A stretch of DNA of 53,093 nucleotides from Actinomycetes bacterium (GCA_021803025.1 JAJZQV010000010.1:1-53093), one strand, 5' to 3'. Shown: positions 26,617 through 36,992, counted from the stretch's first letter. Numbers and translations are program-made. Notes: generated by a model from the sequence alone, not told the origin.

Positions 26617-26694
26617 CACCTCCGCGCCAGGGCCTCCGGATGCGTGGCCCAGGATCACGTCCCTGGTCGGCGATCCTGTCCTCGACCTGGAAGA

Positions 26695-26900
26695 GCGTCT
26701 GCTCGAGCTCACCGGACACGACACGGCCGCCGATCTCACATGACGACCCCGGACTGGCGCCGGTCGGTGATGCCGACGAAGCCGTGCACGTCGCTGCCGC
26801 AGATGCCCACCGCGTCGACCTCGAGGACGACCTCGTCGGGCCGGGGGCGGGCTCCGGCGCGTCGGTGAGCTCTACGGTCCAGGGCGTACGGAACCGGAGT
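26695..26900 (-). pseudogene. decayed zinc-type alcohol dehydrogenase fragment
   Basis: The 345-bp gap 26617-26961 contains a relic on the minus strand. One frame reads RTPWTVELTDAP (about 26889-26850), the next DEVVLEVDAVGICGSDVHG (about 26836-26780), ending VVM-stop at 26736, and a third reads EIGGRVVSGELE. These are consecutive pieces of the N-terminal domain of medium-chain zinc alcohol dehydrogenases (the ICGSDxHG zinc motif, then GHE-IVG). So there are at least two frameshifts and the remaining 70% of the gene is gone. The frame-by-frame order supports a real relic, not chance. Confidence 0.65.
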
Positions 26901-26961
26901 GCCTCATCGTCCTCCTCGGTGAGGTCTCTGGGCGACCCTAGCGACCGCGTACGGTGCGTCC

Positions 26962-27420
26962 ATGCTCACGCACACCTATGAGACCCACCTCACCTGGACG
27001 GGTTCGACGGCGGACGGCTACCGCACGTACTCGCGGACTCACCAGGCGGTGACCGTGCCTGAGACCCAGGAGCTCACCCTGTCGTCCGACAAGGCGTTCC
27101 GCGGCGACCCGATGCTGCTGAACCCCGAACAGCTCCTCGTCATCGCGGCGAGCTCCTGCCAGATGCTGAGCTTCCTCGCCGTCGCAGCGCGACACGGCGT
27201 GACGGTGGTCCGGTACTCGGACGTGGCCCAGGGGTGGATGGACATGGCCGACAAGCCGCAGCGCGTGGGCCGGATCCGCATCGACGCGACGATCGAGGTC
27301 GAGGGGGACGTCGAGGTCGAGGAAGTCCGGCGGATGGCACACCAGGCTCACGAGGAGTGCTTCATCGCGAACTCCCTCACGTCGGCCATCGAGCTCGAGG
27401 TCACCGTGCTGCGGCGCTGA
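26962..27420 (+). CDS. OsmC family peroxiredoxin-like protein
   Basis: The 152-aa protein has the two redox cysteines of OsmC/Ohr proteins in ASSCQML (about 72-78) and HEECFIANS (about 131-139), with the conserved NPEQLL just before the first. These enzymes reduce organic hydroperoxides in the cytoplasm. It belongs to the general OsmC group rather than Ohr by its spacing. The ATG is 6 bases after TACGGT (leaderless). It is not clearly in an operon. Confidence 0.92.
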   Translation: MLTHTYETHLTWTGSTADGYRTYSRTHQAVTVPETQELTLSSDKAFRGDPMLLNPEQLLVIAASSCQMLSFLAVAARHGVTVVRYSDVAQGWMDMADKPQRVGRIRIDATIEVEGDVEVEEVRRMAHQAHEECFIANSLTSAIELEVTVLRR

Positions 27421-27503
27421 GCCGGGCAAGCGTGTGCACACGGTGGCCAGCCCTCTGCGCGGCGGTCTAGGGTCGAGACGTCCACGCCGCACAGGGAGAG
27501 ACC

Positions 27504-28544
27504 ATGCCGATCCTCGATCCGTACCGAGCCGATCCCGACCGCTACGACGGTCGCATGCCGTACAGGAGGGTCGGGCGCAGCGGCCTGGTCCTGCCGGCCG
27601 TGTCGCTGGGCCTGTGGCACAACTTCGGTGACGACGTGCCGTTCGACCGCCAGCGCGACATCCTGCGCCGGGCGTTCGACCTCGGGGTCACCCACTTCGA
27701 CCTGGCGAACAACTACGGACCTCCGTACGGGGCGGCTGAGGAGAACTTCGCGCGGCACCTCCGCAAGGACTTCCTGCCGTACCGCGAGCAGCTCGTCATC
27801 TCGACGAAGGCCGGCTGGGACTACTGGCCCGGACCGTACGGCGACCTCGGTTCTCGGAAGTACCTGCTCGACAGCCTCGACGCGTCGCTCGCCCGGATGG
27901 GCGTCGACCACGTCGACATCTTCTACCACCACCGCGCCGACCCCGACACGCCGCTCGAGGAGACGATGGGAGCGCTCGACTACGCCGTGCGCTCGGGCCG
28001 GGCACGCTACGTCGGCATCTCGTCGTACTCGCCGCAGCGCACCCGCCGCGCCGTCGAGATCCTCACCGCGCTCGGCACACCGCTCCTCATCCACCAGCCG
28101 TCGTACTCGATGCTGAACCGCTGGGTCGAGGAGGGCCTGCTCGACGTGCTCGACGAAACCGGCGTCGGCTGCATCGCGTTCTCGCCGCTCGCGCAGGGGA
28201 TGCTCACCGACAAGTACCTGGGCGGGATCCCGGAGGGCTCGCGCGCGGCACAGGGCAAGTCGCTGTCGCCCGACCTCCTGACCGAGGAGAACATCGGTCA
28301 CATCCGCGCGCTCAACGAGATCGCCGCGACCAGGAACCAGAGCCTCGCGCAGCTGGCCATCTCGTGGGTGCTCCGGCGCGCCACGGTGACGTCGGCGCTC
28401 ATCGGGGCGTCGAGCGTGCGCCAGCTGGAGGACTCGGTGGCCGCGGTGAGGAACCTCACGTTCACCGATGACGAGCTCGCGGCGATCGACCGCCACGCCA
28501 CCGAAGGCGGACTCAACCTCTGGGCGGGACCGAGCAGCCTCTGA
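27504..28544 (+). CDS. aldo/keto reductase, MgrA/YghZ type
   Basis: The 346-aa protein resembles E. coli YghZ, which reduces L-glyceraldehyde 3-phosphate and methylglyoxal: MPYRRVGRSGLVLPAVSLGLW, HFDLANNYGPPYGAAEENF with catalytic D and Y, STKAGWDYWPGPYGD with K, and the YHHRADPDTPLEETM His. The YGPPxGxAE pattern separates this group from the other aldo/keto reductase in the window. AGGGAGAG provides a ribosome site 6 bases before the ATG. It probably detoxifies reactive aldehydes. Confidence 0.93.
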   Translation: MPILDPYRADPDRYDGRMPYRRVGRSGLVLPAVSLGLWHNFGDDVPFDRQRDILRRAFDLGVTHFDLANNYGPPYGAAEENFARHLRKDFLPYREQLVISTKAGWDYWPGPYGDLGSRKYLLDSLDASLARMGVDHVDIFYHHRADPDTPLEETMGALDYAVRSGRARYVGISSYSPQRTRRAVEILTALGTPLLIHQPSYSMLNRWVEEGLLDVLDETGVGCIAFSPLAQGMLTDKYLGGIPEGSRAAQGKSLSPDLLTEENIGHIRALNEIAATRNQSLAQLAISWVLRRATVTSALIGASSVRQLEDSVAAVRNLTFTDDELAAIDRHATEGGLNLWAGPSSL

Positions 28545-28562
28545 CGCCGAGGGCGTCCGGGC

Positions 28563-29321
28563 TCAGCGGAGCTCGGACGCTGCCGGCTCGGTGATGTCGA
28601 CGGGGCTGTTGAAGCCGCCGTACGTGAGCGTCACGCGCGTCGTCGTCGGTGCGGCTCCGGTGCTGCTGAGGCTGTACGAGACCTGGCGCAGCAGGCCGGC
28701 GGAGTCGAGCCAGAGGTCCACGGTCGCGGCACCGGGCGCGCTCGGCACGAAGACGCTCGCGTCGACGAGCGTCCGCCAGCGCTCGACGCTGAGGCCGCCG
28801 ACCGTGTCGGGCCCGAGGTCGGTGAGGCCACGTACGGAGGAGCCGAGCAGGGCGGCGACCGTCGGCAGGTCCGGCCGTACGGTGACGAGCCCCAGCCGGG
28901 CAACCGAGGTGGACACGGACGACAGGACGTACTTCCCCGTCCCGGCTCTCGTGTAGAGCTTGTCGCCCACGCTGATCACCGTGAGCGGCTGCCCGTTCTG
29001 CGAGCCGTCGAGGCGGCTCCGCGGCGTGGCCGGGTCCGTCACGTCGTAGGCGCCGTTGTAGCGCAACGTCAGGTCGCCGCTGGGGAGACCCGTCCTGATG
29101 ACGAGCTGGAGGGTGCCCGTGGGCACGCTCCGTGCCGCACCGACGACGCGGGTCTTGAAGCTCGTGACGTCGACCACGCTGCTCGAGGCGGGGGTCTCCG
29201 GCGCGATCGCTGCGGACGACGACGTGACAGTGGGAACGGGAGGAGAGCGGTCGGGTCCGAGCGGCATGCATCCCGCCACCAGGGTGAGCACTCCGAGGCA
29301 CGCGACCCCTCGCAACGACAC
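28563..29321 (-). CDS. LppX/LprAFG-like (LolA-fold) lipoprotein
   Basis: The 252-aa protein has a lipoprotein signal peptide with lipobox LVAGC (Cys at about 18), a Ser/Thr/Pro-rich linker, then a beta-rich domain with SFKTRVVGAARSVPTGTLQL and YVLSSVSTSVARLG. The layout matches the LppX/LprAFG family, whose hydrophobic cavity carries lipids across the envelope of actinobacteria. The start is the GTG at 29321; no better ATG is in frame. It is convergent with the aldo/keto reductase (18-bp gap). Confidence 0.75.
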   Translation of the reverse strand: MSLRGVACLGVLTLVAGCMPLGPDRSPPVPTVTSSSAAIAPETPASSSVVDVTSFKTRVVGAARSVPTGTLQLVIRTGLPSGDLTLRYNGAYDVTDPATPRSRLDGSQNGQPLTVISVGDKLYTRAGTGKYVLSSVSTSVARLGLVTVRPDLPTVAALLGSSVRGLTDLGPDTVGGLSVERWRTLVDASVFVPSAPGAATVDLWLDSAGLLRQVSYSLSSTGAAPTTTRVTLTYGGFNSPVDITEPAASELR

Positions 29322-29672
29322 CCGTCCATTGAATGGTTCTGATGCTCAAGGCGACGTCTTGAGTTGCTAAGAATCCCCGAGAAACGTTCTCAGGTTTGAT
29401 GTTCGGTCAAGGGGTCCCCACGCAAGCGGTGCAGGAAGCGAACACCACGATGACGATCGGCGGCTCGTGCGCGGGGGCAGCGAGCCGACGCCCCCCGGCG
29501 CCCGCCCAGCGTGCCTCCCTGCACGGCGTCGACGAGTGTGTGACCGCGGCCTCGCTGCTGTGGGGGTGACGTTCTACCGGGCCTTGCTCTCCGGCGAGCG
29601 GGAACCCGGCGGGACATCTCTCACAAAGCGAGACCTCGAAGAGGTTTTGACCGACTCCCCTAAGGTGACGGA
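29322..29672. other. 351-bp spacer upstream of gluA, no gene seen
   Basis: This divergent region separates the lipoprotein gene from gluA. It holds small inverted repeats, CTCAAG-n7-CTTGAG (29347-29365 area) and GAGAA-ACG-TTCTC (29380-29392 area), either of which could be a regulator site, and the -10-like TAAGGT (29661-29666) directly before gluA. No convincing open frame, riboswitch or tRNA was found. Confidence 0.4.
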
Positions 29673-30416
29673 ATGATCGCCACGCCCCTCGTCGAGGTCC
29701 GGGATGTCCGCAAGGCATTCGGGAGCTTCGAAGCGCTCCGGGGGGTGGACCTGGACATCGGTCGCGGCGAGAAGGTCGCGCTCGTCGGCGCCTCGGGTTC
29801 GGGAAAGTCGACCCTGTGCCGGTGCATCAACCGGCTCGAGACCGTCACCAGCGGGACGATCACGTTCGACGGCCAGCCCCTCCCCCAGGAGGGCAGGGCG
29901 CTCGCCGACCTCCGCGCCCAGGTGGGGATGGTCTTCCAGGCGTTCAACCTGTTCCCGCACTTCACGGCCTTGCAGAACATCGCCCTGGCCCCCGTGCGCG
30001 TCCGGAAGGTGCCCAGGCCGGAGGCGGAGGAGGAGGCCCGGGAGCTGCTGGCCCGGGTCGGGCTCGCCGACAAGGCGAACAGCTACCCGGCGGAGCTGTC
30101 GGGCGGCCAGCAGCAGCGGGTGGCGATCGCGCGAGCCCTGGCCATGCACCCGCAGCTCATGCTCTTCGACGAGCCGACGTCCGCTCTCGACCCCGAGATG
30201 ATCTCGGAGGTGCTCGACGTGATGAGCGAGCTCGCGGACGGGGGGATGACCATGCTCGTCGTCACCCACGAGATGGGCTTCGCCCGTCACGCCTGCGACC
30301 GGGTCTGCTTCATGGACGCGGGCCAGATCGTCGAGCAGGCACCGCCCGGCGAGTTCTTCGACAACCCTCGATCCGAGAGAGCCAAGGACTTCCTGTCCAA
30401 GCTGCTCCACCACTGA
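29673..30416 (+). CDS. gluA: glutamate/amino-acid ABC transporter ATPase
   Basis: The 247-aa protein is a GlnQ-type ATPase with Walker [10 protein letters not shown] (39-47), Q-loop MVFQAFNLF, signature LSGGQQQR, Walker [13 protein letters not shown] and a switch His in VVTHEMGF. It energises import of polar amino acids. The ATG is 6 bases after TAAGGT (leaderless). It heads a four-gene set in the Corynebacterium gluABCD order, so glutamate is the likely substrate. Confidence 0.93.
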   Translation: MIATPLVEVRDVRKAFGSFEALRGVDLDIGRGEKVALVGASGSGKSTLCRCINRLETVTSGTITFDGQPLPQEGRALADLRAQVGMVFQAFNLFPHFTALQNIALAPVRVRKVPRPEAEEEARELLARVGLADKANSYPAELSGGQQQRVAIARALAMHPQLMLFDEPTSALDPEMISEVLDVMSELADGGMTMLVVTHEMGFARHACDRVCFMDAGQIVEQAPPGEFFDNPRSERAKDFLSKLLHH

Positions 30417-30428
30417 AAGGAAGAACCG

Positions 30429-31409
30429 ATGTACACCTTCAGCCGTCGTGGCCTCCTGTACGTCGCCGCGGGATCGAGTGCGGCAGCCGCCCTCGCCGCG
30501 TGCTCCTCCGGGACCCCTCCGGTGGGGGGCGGCAGTCCCGGTGCCTCCGGCTCGTCGGCCGGTGGCAGCAAGCAGATGTCGCAGGCCGACTACGACACCA
30601 TCATCAAGGCGGGACCTGTCGCCGACGCCGCCACGGTCTCCGCGAGCCCCTGGGCCACGAAGATCAAGAGCCAGGGCTTCATCAAGCGGGGCGGTACGAC
30701 GACGAGCGCCATCTTCTCGCTCAAGGACCCGGTGACCGGGCGCATCGCCGGCTTCGACGCCGGCATCGGCGACCTGCTCGCCCACTACATCACCGGCGGC
30801 ACGGACGTGGCCAAGCTCACCCAGGTGTCGCAGACGAGCGTCGACACGCGCGAGACGATGCTGCAGAACAACACCGTCGACATCGTCGTCGCGACGTACT
30901 CGATCACGACGGCCCGTGCTCAGAAGGTCGCCTTCGCCGGCCCGTACTACTCGTCGGGCGACTCGATCCAGGTCAAGAAGGACAACACGACGATCAAGTC
31001 GGTCTCCGACCTGCAGGGCAAGAAGCTCGTCACGGAGTCCAACTCGACGGCGATCACGGCTCTCCAGAAGTTCGTGCCCGGCAACACGCCGACCCTGTTC
31101 GCGGACAACGACTCCTGCGTGGCGGCCGTACAGCAGGGCCGGGCGGACGCGTACGTCCTCGACGAGGCGATCCTCCTGGGCAACGCGGTGAAGAACCCGG
31201 ACCTCAAGGTCGTCGGGACGCCGTTCACGACCGACCCGTACGGCGTGGGCGTCAACAAGGACGACCCCACGGCGAAGGCGTTCGTCAACGCGTTCCTGCA
31301 GAGGATCTTCGACTCGGGCGACTGGCTGAAGCTGTGGAAGGCGACCGTCGGCCTGTACGTGGACGCCGTTCCGACCCCGCCGAAGATCGGCTCGGTGCCG
31401 GGCAGCTAG
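30429..31409 (+). CDS. gluB: glutamate-type substrate-binding lipoprotein
   Basis: The 326-aa protein begins with a twin-arginine-like SRRGLL and a lipobox LAAC (Cys at about 25), so it is a membrane-anchored binding protein, possibly Tat-exported. A Ser/Gly-rich linker precedes a PBP type 2 domain with IAGFDAGIGDLLAHYI and VDIVVATYSITTARAQKVAFAGPYY, typical of polar amino acid receptors. It lies 12 bases after gluA with AAAGGAAG as ribosome site, and just before the two permease genes. Confidence 0.92.
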   Translation: MYTFSRRGLLYVAAGSSAAAALAACSSGTPPVGGGSPGASGSSAGGSKQMSQADYDTIIKAGPVADAATVSASPWATKIKSQGFIKRGGTTTSAIFSLKDPVTGRIAGFDAGIGDLLAHYITGGTDVAKLTQVSQTSVDTRETMLQNNTVDIVVATYSITTARAQKVAFAGPYYSSGDSIQVKKDNTTIKSVSDLQGKKLVTESNSTAITALQKFVPGNTPTLFADNDSCVAAVQQGRADAYVLDEAILLGNAVKNPDLKVVGTPFTTDPYGVGVNKDDPTAKAFVNAFLQRIFDSGDWLKLWKATVGLYVDAVPTPPKIGSVPGS

Positions 31410-31477
31410 CGGGCGGTACGGCGGGCGGAACGGCGGTGGCCGCCCTCACGACAGGCGGCCGCCCAGGGAAGGACGCG

Positions 31478-32149
31478 ATGGACACGATCTGGACGATGCT
31501 GCGCGACAACGCGACGTTCCTGCTGAACGGCGTCCTCACGACGATCGGCCTCACGGTCCTCGGCTTCACCGGGGCCCTGGTGCTCGGCACGCTGGTGGCG
31601 ATCTTCCGCGTCAGCCCTGTCACGCCGCTGCGCGTCCTCGGCACGGTCTACGTGGAGTTCTTCCGCAATGTGCCGCTGCTCACGCTGCTCATCCTCATCG
31701 TGTTCGGCCTGCCCGACATCGGGCTGCTGCTGCCGCTGTTCTGGTGCGGCGTGCTCGGCCTCGTGCTGGCAGGGTCGGCGTTCGTCTGCGAGACCGTACG
31801 GTCGGGCATCAACACGATCGGGGTCGGTCAGTCGGAGGCCGCTCGGGCACTGGGGATGTCGTTCACGACGCAGCTGCGGCTCATCATCCTGCCTCAGGCG
31901 TTCCGCACGATGGTCCAGCCCCTGGTCAACAACTTCATCGGCATCCTCATCGGCTCGTCGCTCGCTGCGGCGGTGGGCGTCTCGGACATCACGAACGTCA
32001 CCCAGCAGCTCAACATCCGCTACGCCGAGGCCGTCGTCCTCTTCCTCATCGCGGGCGCGGTCTACCTCGTCTTCGCGCTCGGGGCGGGCGGCGTCGGTGC
32101 GTGGCTCGAGCGGCTCGTGACCCGGTCCCGGATCGGCGGGACCCGCTGA
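31478..32149 (+). CDS. gluC: glutamate ABC transporter permease
   Basis: The 223-aa protein has about five membrane segments and the EAARALGMSFTTQLRLIILPQA coupling (EAA) motif of HisMQ-type permeases. The ATG at 31478 follows AGGGAAGG by 6 bases; upstream extension in frame would run back through gluA and is rejected. GluC pairs with GluD in the membrane. Its stop overlaps the gluD start by 1 base (TGATG). Confidence 0.93.
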   Translation: MDTIWTMLRDNATFLLNGVLTTIGLTVLGFTGALVLGTLVAIFRVSPVTPLRVLGTVYVEFFRNVPLLTLLILIVFGLPDIGLLLPLFWCGVLGLVLAGSAFVCETVRSGINTIGVGQSEAARALGMSFTTQLRLIILPQAFRTMVQPLVNNFIGILIGSSLAAAVGVSDITNVTQQLNIRYAEAVVLFLIAGAVYLVFALGAGGVGAWLERLVTRSRIGGTR

Positions 32150-33006
32150 TGGCCGCCGACACCGCCACCCGCGTCCTCTTCGACGAGCCGGGACCCCGCG
32201 GCCGGGCCACCATCCGCCTCGCCACCGTGGTCGCGCTCGTCCTCGTCGCACTGCTCGTGGCGGGAGCCGTCCGGCAGTTCGCGGTGAGCGGCCAGCTGGC
32301 CCCGTACCGGTGGCAGTTCTTCACGTACACCGCCATCGTCCAGCGCCTCGTCGTCGACGGGATCGGGAACACGTTCCTGGCGACGGCCGTCGCCGCGGTC
32401 TTCGCCTTCCCGCTGGGGCTCGTCCTCGCGCTGGGCAGGATCTCGCACGCACGGATGCTCCGCAGCGTCAGCACCGGCTGGATCGAGTTCTTCCGGTCGA
32501 TGCCGATGATCCTCGTCGTGTACGCGTTCCTGCTCGCCCTGCCCCGCTTCGGGATCGTGCTCCCGGTCTTCTGGATGCTCGTCGTGCCCATGATCCTCGT
32601 CTCGAGCGCGACGACGGCGGAGGTGTTCCGGGCCGGTATCCGCGCGATCGACCGGGGACAGTGGGAGGCCGCCCAGTCGCTCGGCATGGGTCGAGCGCTC
32701 GTGATGACCCAGATCGTGCTGCCCCAGGCGTTCCGGATCGTGCTGCCGAACCTGCTCACCGGCCTCGTGTCCCTGCTCAAGGACTCGACCCTGGGCTACG
32801 TCGTCAGCTACGGCGAGCTCATGCAGCAGGGCAAGGAGCTCGTCGCCTACTACCACTACATGATCCAGACGTACCTGGTCATCGCCCTCGTCTACGTCCT
32901 CATCAACTGGCTCCTCACCCGCCTCGCCTCCTGGCTCCAGGCCAGGATGGGCACGCGTCGCACTGCGGCCAGGCCCATCGAGGTGGACCTCGAGCCCGCA
33001 CAGTAG
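32149..33006 (+). CDS. gluD: glutamate ABC transporter permease
   Basis: The 285-aa protein has a longer cytoplasmic N-terminus than GluC, about six hydrophobic segments and the EAA loop EAAQSLGMGRALVMTQIVLPQA. It completes the transporter (ATPase, receptor, two permeases). The ATG at 32149 overlaps the gluC stop, fixing the start. A class II glutamine amidotransferase gene follows 9 bases later and is probably in the same operon. Confidence 0.93.
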   Translation: MAADTATRVLFDEPGPRGRATIRLATVVALVLVALLVAGAVRQFAVSGQLAPYRWQFFTYTAIVQRLVVDGIGNTFLATAVAAVFAFPLGLVLALGRISHARMLRSVSTGWIEFFRSMPMILVVYAFLLALPRFGIVLPVFWMLVVPMILVSSATTAEVFRAGIRAIDRGQWEAAQSLGMGRALVMTQIVLPQAFRIVLPNLLTGLVSLLKDSTLGYVVSYGELMQQGKELVAYYHYMIQTYLVIALVYVLINWLLTRLASWLQARMGTRRTAARPIEVDLEPAQ

Positions 33007-33015
33007 GAGCTCACC

Positions 33016-33789
33016 ATGTGCCGTCTTCTGGGTGCCGTCGCCGAGAACCACGCGTCGCTGCGTCGCGTGCTGGACTCGTCGGACGGCTTCTGCGAGCTGT
33101 CCCACCGTCACGCCGACGGCTGGGGGATGGCGTCGTACGAGTCCGACGGTGCGCTCCGGATCGTCAAGGGAGCACTGCCGGCGTGGAGCGACCCCGCGTA
33201 CGAGCCGGCGCTCGACGGGGTCCAGGGCGACATCGGCATGGTGCACCTGCGCCGGGCATCGGTCGGGATCCCCGTCGAGCTGCGGAACTGCCACCCGTTC
33301 GGAGAGGGCGACGTGGCGTTCGAGCACAACGGCCAGTTCCGCGTCACGGACCGGTTCCGCGAGTGGTACGCCGACAACGGCCTCCGGGCTCCGGAGGGCA
33401 CGACCGACTCCGAGCTCTACTTCGGGCTGGTGCTCGAGTTCTTCCGGCGGGACTCCTCGTGGCCCGCGGCGATCACCGACGCCGCGGCGTTCATCACGAG
33501 CGACCTGTGGGTCGACGACGTCCACGACAACCCGGAGGCCCTCAACTGCCTGCTGCTGACCCCGGATGCCCTGTACGGCTACAGCCAGTGGGAGCCGAGG
33601 AAGCTCAAGCCCGAGTCCACGCCCGACACGTACGTGCTGCGACTCGCGCAGCGCCCGGGCTCCGTCGTCGTCACCTCGACGCACTGGGAGGTCGACGACG
33701 CGCAGCCGCTGCCGGAGCGGGCCGTGGTCGTCGTCGAGAGAGGGTCGCTGGCCGTGACCGTCCACGAGCCCGTGCCGCTCGGAGGCTGA
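33016..33789 (+). CDS. class II glutamine amidotransferase (Ntn-type)
   Basis: The 257-aa protein starts MCRLLGAVA, so Cys2 becomes the N-terminal nucleophile after Met removal, with the HADGWGMA and HNGQFR segments of GATase class II (YafJ-like). It should release ammonia from glutamine for an unknown acceptor; it has no fused synthase domain. Its ribosome site (AGGAG) is 7 bases before the ATG, and it directly follows gluD, so its link to glutamate/glutamine uptake is plausible but inferred. Confidence 0.88.
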   Translation: MCRLLGAVAENHASLRRVLDSSDGFCELSHRHADGWGMASYESDGALRIVKGALPAWSDPAYEPALDGVQGDIGMVHLRRASVGIPVELRNCHPFGEGDVAFEHNGQFRVTDRFREWYADNGLRAPEGTTDSELYFGLVLEFFRRDSSWPAAITDAAAFITSDLWVDDVHDNPEALNCLLLTPDALYGYSQWEPRKLKPESTPDTYVLRLAQRPGSVVVTSTHWEVDDAQPLPERAVVVVERGSLAVTVHEPVPLGG

Positions 33790-33906
33790 CCTCGGGGGCG
33801 CCGGCAAGCCTGCTGGTCGACAGCGTCTCGGGCCCGCACCCGAGACGCCCTCCACCCGCACTCACGGCTCTGGGACACCGCCCCGGGGAGTCACTACGGT
33901 GGGCGC

Positions 33907-36153
33907 ATGACCGTGAAGGAGCAGGCGACGGGAGTCGGGGACGCGGCTGCCCCGAAGGTGAGCGACGACCTCGTGGCGGAGGTCAGTGACGTCGTCCCCG
34001 AGATCAGCTACGAGGCCCAGCGGTATCCCGCCCGACCGAAGAAGCTGCGCCCCCGGGCGAAGCGTCGCGCGCTCGAGCAGGTCGTGCCGCCGCCCCCGTT
34101 CGCCGCCGACGCACGCAACCCTGCTTACGTGTCATGGCTGCTGGAGCAGTCGATGCTCATCGACGCGAAGATGATGGCTCGCCAGCTCGCGGGCAACCAC
34201 CTCATGTGGTCGAACTCGTACGCCCAGCCCGACCCCCGTGCCGCGGTGCAGAAGACCTCGGTCTGGTACACGGCGTACCCGCTGTCGCACATCACGGGCC
34301 GCGGCACGTCGTTCCTCGCGGCGCTAGGGTCGGAGGAGCTGTGGGACGCGTTCGAGCAGATCGGCATCGACGGGCTCCACACCGGACCGCTCAAGCTGTC
34401 GGGTGGCATCACCGGCTGGGACCACACGCCGAGCATCGACGGCCACTTCGACCGGATCAGCATGGCGATCGACCCGCTGTTCGGCACCGACGACGAGTTC
34501 CGCGTCCTCACCGAGGTCGCCCACCTCCACGGGGGCACGATCATCGACGACATCGTCCCTGGTCATACGGGGAAGGGCGCCGACTTCCGGCTCGCGGAGA
34601 TGGCGTTCCGGGACTTCCCCGGGCTCTACCACATGGTCGACATCCCCGAGGACGCCTGGCATCTGCTGCCCGAGGTGCCGGACGGTGCCGACTCTGCCAA
34701 CCTCGACGCCGCCACGGAGGCCGCTCTCGCGGAGGCCGGCTACATCATCGGCGCGCTCCAGCGCGTCATCTTCTACGAGCCCGGGCACAAGGAGACGAAC
34801 TGGTCGGCCACCCGGGTCGTGTACGACATCCAGGGCCACCCCCACCGCTGGGTCTACCTCCACTACTTCAAGGACGGCCAGCCCTCGCTCAACTGGCTCG
34901 ACCCCACGTTCGCGGGCATGCGTCTCGTCATGGGCGACGCGCTCCACTCGCTGCTCGACCTCGGCTCCGGCGGTCTGCGGCTCGACGCGAACGGCTTCCT
35001 CGGCATCGAGAAGACGGTCGGCGCGCCGGCCTGGTCGGAGGGCCACCCCTTGTCGGAGGCGGCCAACCAGCTCATCGGCTCCATGGTCCGCAAGGTCGGC
35101 GGGTTCACGTTCCAGGAGCTGAACCTCTCCATCGACGACATCGCCCAGACCGGCCGCACCGGCGCGGACCTCAGCTACGACTTCATCACGCGACCCGCCG
35201 CGCAGTACGCGATCGCGACGGGCGACACGGAGTTCCTCCGGCTCATGCTCAACGCGGCCATCACGGCGGGGATCGACCAGAGCTCGCTCGTCCATGCGCT
35301 GCAGAACCACGACGAGCTCACGTACGAGCTGGTCCACTTCGAGACCAGGCACCGCGACGACGCGTACGTCTTCGGCGGAAAGGAGATGACCGGCCACGAG
35401 CTCGCGGCGACCGTGCGGGAGACGCTGCAGAAGACCATCACGGGCGAGGCGGCCCCGTACAACCTCACCTTCGTCCAGAACGGCATCGCGTGCACCACCG
35501 CGTCCGTCGTCGCGGCGAGCATGGGGATCCGCGACCTGTCGGCGCTCTCGCTGGATGAGGTGGACCGGATCAAGGCGGCCCACTTGCTGCTGGCGGCGTA
35601 CAACGCCTGGCAGCCGGGAGTGTTCGCTCTGTCGGGCTGGGACCTCATGGGCGCGCTGCCGCTCGACCCGGCCGAGGTGAGGTCGCTGGTGTCGTCGGGG
35701 GACACGCGCTGGATCGAGCGCGGCGCGTACGACCTGCTGGGCCACGCGGCCGAGTCGACGGGGTCCGCCGCGGGGATGCCGAGGGCGAGATGCCTGTACG
35801 GGTCACTGCCCGACCAGCTCGCGGACCCGGAGTCGTTCGCGAGGAAGCTGTCCGAGCTCCTCACCGTACGGAGCGTCCACGCACTGGCGACCGGATCGCT
35901 CGTGGCGGTGCCGGAGGTCTCGGCGAAGAGCCTGCTCGTCATGGTGAACCGGCTCGAGTCGGGGCGCACCCAGGTGACGGTCTGCAACTTCGCCGGTGAG
36001 GAGCACATGGCGCGCGTCCAGTCGGAGCACATCCCGGACGGCCGGGTCGTCGACCTTCTCACGGGTGACCAGATCGACGTCGTCGACGCACTCGGGGGGT
36101 TCACGATCGCGATGGCCCCGTACGGGGCCCGGGCGGTCATCGTCACCGAGTGA
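33907..36153 (+). CDS. GH13 family enzyme, trehalose-synthase-like
   Basis: The 748-aa protein carries GH13 signatures: region I DDIVPGH (H220), region [11 protein letters not shown] (nucleophile D360), region III TFQELN (acid/base E404) and region [11 protein letters not shown] (H468, D469), the last closely resembling TreS (maltose alpha-D-glucosyltransferase). The first 65 residues are a basic disordered extension not usual for TreS, and the C-terminal beta domain ends in YGARAVIV. The reaction is probably isomerisation or transfer on an alpha-glucoside, but the exact one is uncertain. The ATG is 6 bases after TACGGT (leaderless). Confidence 0.8.
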   Translation: MTVKEQATGVGDAAAPKVSDDLVAEVSDVVPEISYEAQRYPARPKKLRPRAKRRALEQVVPPPPFAADARNPAYVSWLLEQSMLIDAKMMARQLAGNHLMWSNSYAQPDPRAAVQKTSVWYTAYPLSHITGRGTSFLAALGSEELWDAFEQIGIDGLHTGPLKLSGGITGWDHTPSIDGHFDRISMAIDPLFGTDDEFRVLTEVAHLHGGTIIDDIVPGHTGKGADFRLAEMAFRDFPGLYHMVDIPEDAWHLLPEVPDGADSANLDAATEAALAEAGYIIGALQRVIFYEPGHKETNWSATRVVYDIQGHPHRWVYLHYFKDGQPSLNWLDPTFAGMRLVMGDALHSLLDLGSGGLRLDANGFLGIEKTVGAPAWSEGHPLSEAANQLIGSMVRKVGGFTFQELNLSIDDIAQTGRTGADLSYDFITRPAAQYAIATGDTEFLRLMLNAAITAGIDQSSLVHALQNHDELTYELVHFETRHRDDAYVFGGKEMTGHELAATVRETLQKTITGEAAPYNLTFVQNGIACTTASVVAASMGIRDLSALSLDEVDRIKAAHLLLAAYNAWQPGVFALSGWDLMGALPLDPAEVRSLVSSGDTRWIERGAYDLLGHAAESTGSAAGMPRARCLYGSLPDQLADPESFARKLSELLTVRSVHALATGSLVAVPEVSAKSLLVMVNRLESGRTQVTVCNFAGEEHMARVQSEHIPDGRVVDLLTGDQIDVVDALGGFTIAMAPYGARAVIVTE

Positions 36154-36359
36154 CGCGCGGCGGGCGCGGGCCGGGCAGGGTGATCGCACGCGGCGGCCGT
36201 CGAGCTCGTCCTCGCTCCCCACGCCGCGAGGTCCCGGACGCCTGCAGGCCAGGCGTACGTGAACGTCCTCGGTCCACACAGGCGTCCGGAGGTGGAAGCC
36301 CGTCCACGTGCTGTGCCACCGCCTCCCGGTCCTGCAGCCTCCCAGCCTGCGTTCGGGGC

Positions 36360-36992
36360 CTACGGGGCGAGCCGCTCCTTGACCCACCGGCCGTCGACGA
36401 GCCGGAACCGGACGCGGTCGTGGAGGCGGCTCTTGCGACCGGCCCAGAACTCCCACGTGTCGGGGACGAGCCGGTAGCCGCCCCAGTGCGGCGGCCGCGG
36501 CGGGTTCACCCCGTACGTGGCGGAGGCCTTCGCGGCGTTCGCGAGGAGGACCCCACGGTGAGGGATGACCTCGCTCTGCGGCGACGCCCACGCGCCGATG
36601 CGCGAGTCCAGCGGGCGGGTGACGAAGTACGCGTCCGACTCGGCCTCGGAGGTGCGCTCCACGCGGCCCTCGATCCGGACGACCCGCTCGAGCTCCACCC
36701 AGTGGAACTGCAGCGCGGCGAACGGGTTCGCCTCGAGCTCGCGGCCCTTGCGGCTGGCATAGTTCGTGAAGAACACGAGCCCTGAGGCGTCGAAGCTCTT
36801 GACGAGGACGATCCGCGTCGACGGCCGCCCGTCGGCGCCGACCGTGGCAAGGGTCATGGCGTTGGGCTCGGGCACCTTGGCCTTGACGGCATCGGCGAAC
36901 CACCGCTCGAACAGGGCCAGCGGCTGCCCGCCGGCCGACTCCTCGTCGAGCGAGTCGCGCTCGTAGCTGGTCCGCATGCCTCGAAGGTCCAC
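36360..36992 (-). CDS. pdxH: pyridoxamine 5'-phosphate oxidase
   Basis: The 210-aa protein is full length for PdxH, an FMN enzyme that makes pyridoxal 5'-phosphate. Motifs: [24 protein letters not shown] (FMN binding), [26 protein letters not shown] and the C-terminal [14 protein letters not shown] with the PLP-binding RxHxR. The start is a GTG at 36992, 6 bases after TAGCCT (leaderless); the ATG five codons later would also fit. It is convergent with the GH13 gene across 206 bp in which nothing else was seen. Confidence 0.96.
   Translation of the reverse strand: MDLRGMRTSYERDSLDEESAGGQPLALFERWFADAVKAKVPEPNAMTLATVGADGRPSTRIVLVKSFDASGLVFFTNYASRKGRELEANPFAALQFHWVELERVVRIEGRVERTSEAESDAYFVTRPLDSRIGAWASPQSEVIPHRGVLLANAAKASATYGVNPPRPPHWGGYRLVPDTWEFWAGRKSRLHDRVRFRLVDGRWVKERLAP

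Noticed and set aside
29322-29672. Riboswitch upstream of the glutamate transporter
   Set aside because: No match to a glutamine or other known riboswitch core that I could recognise, and gluA appears leaderless.
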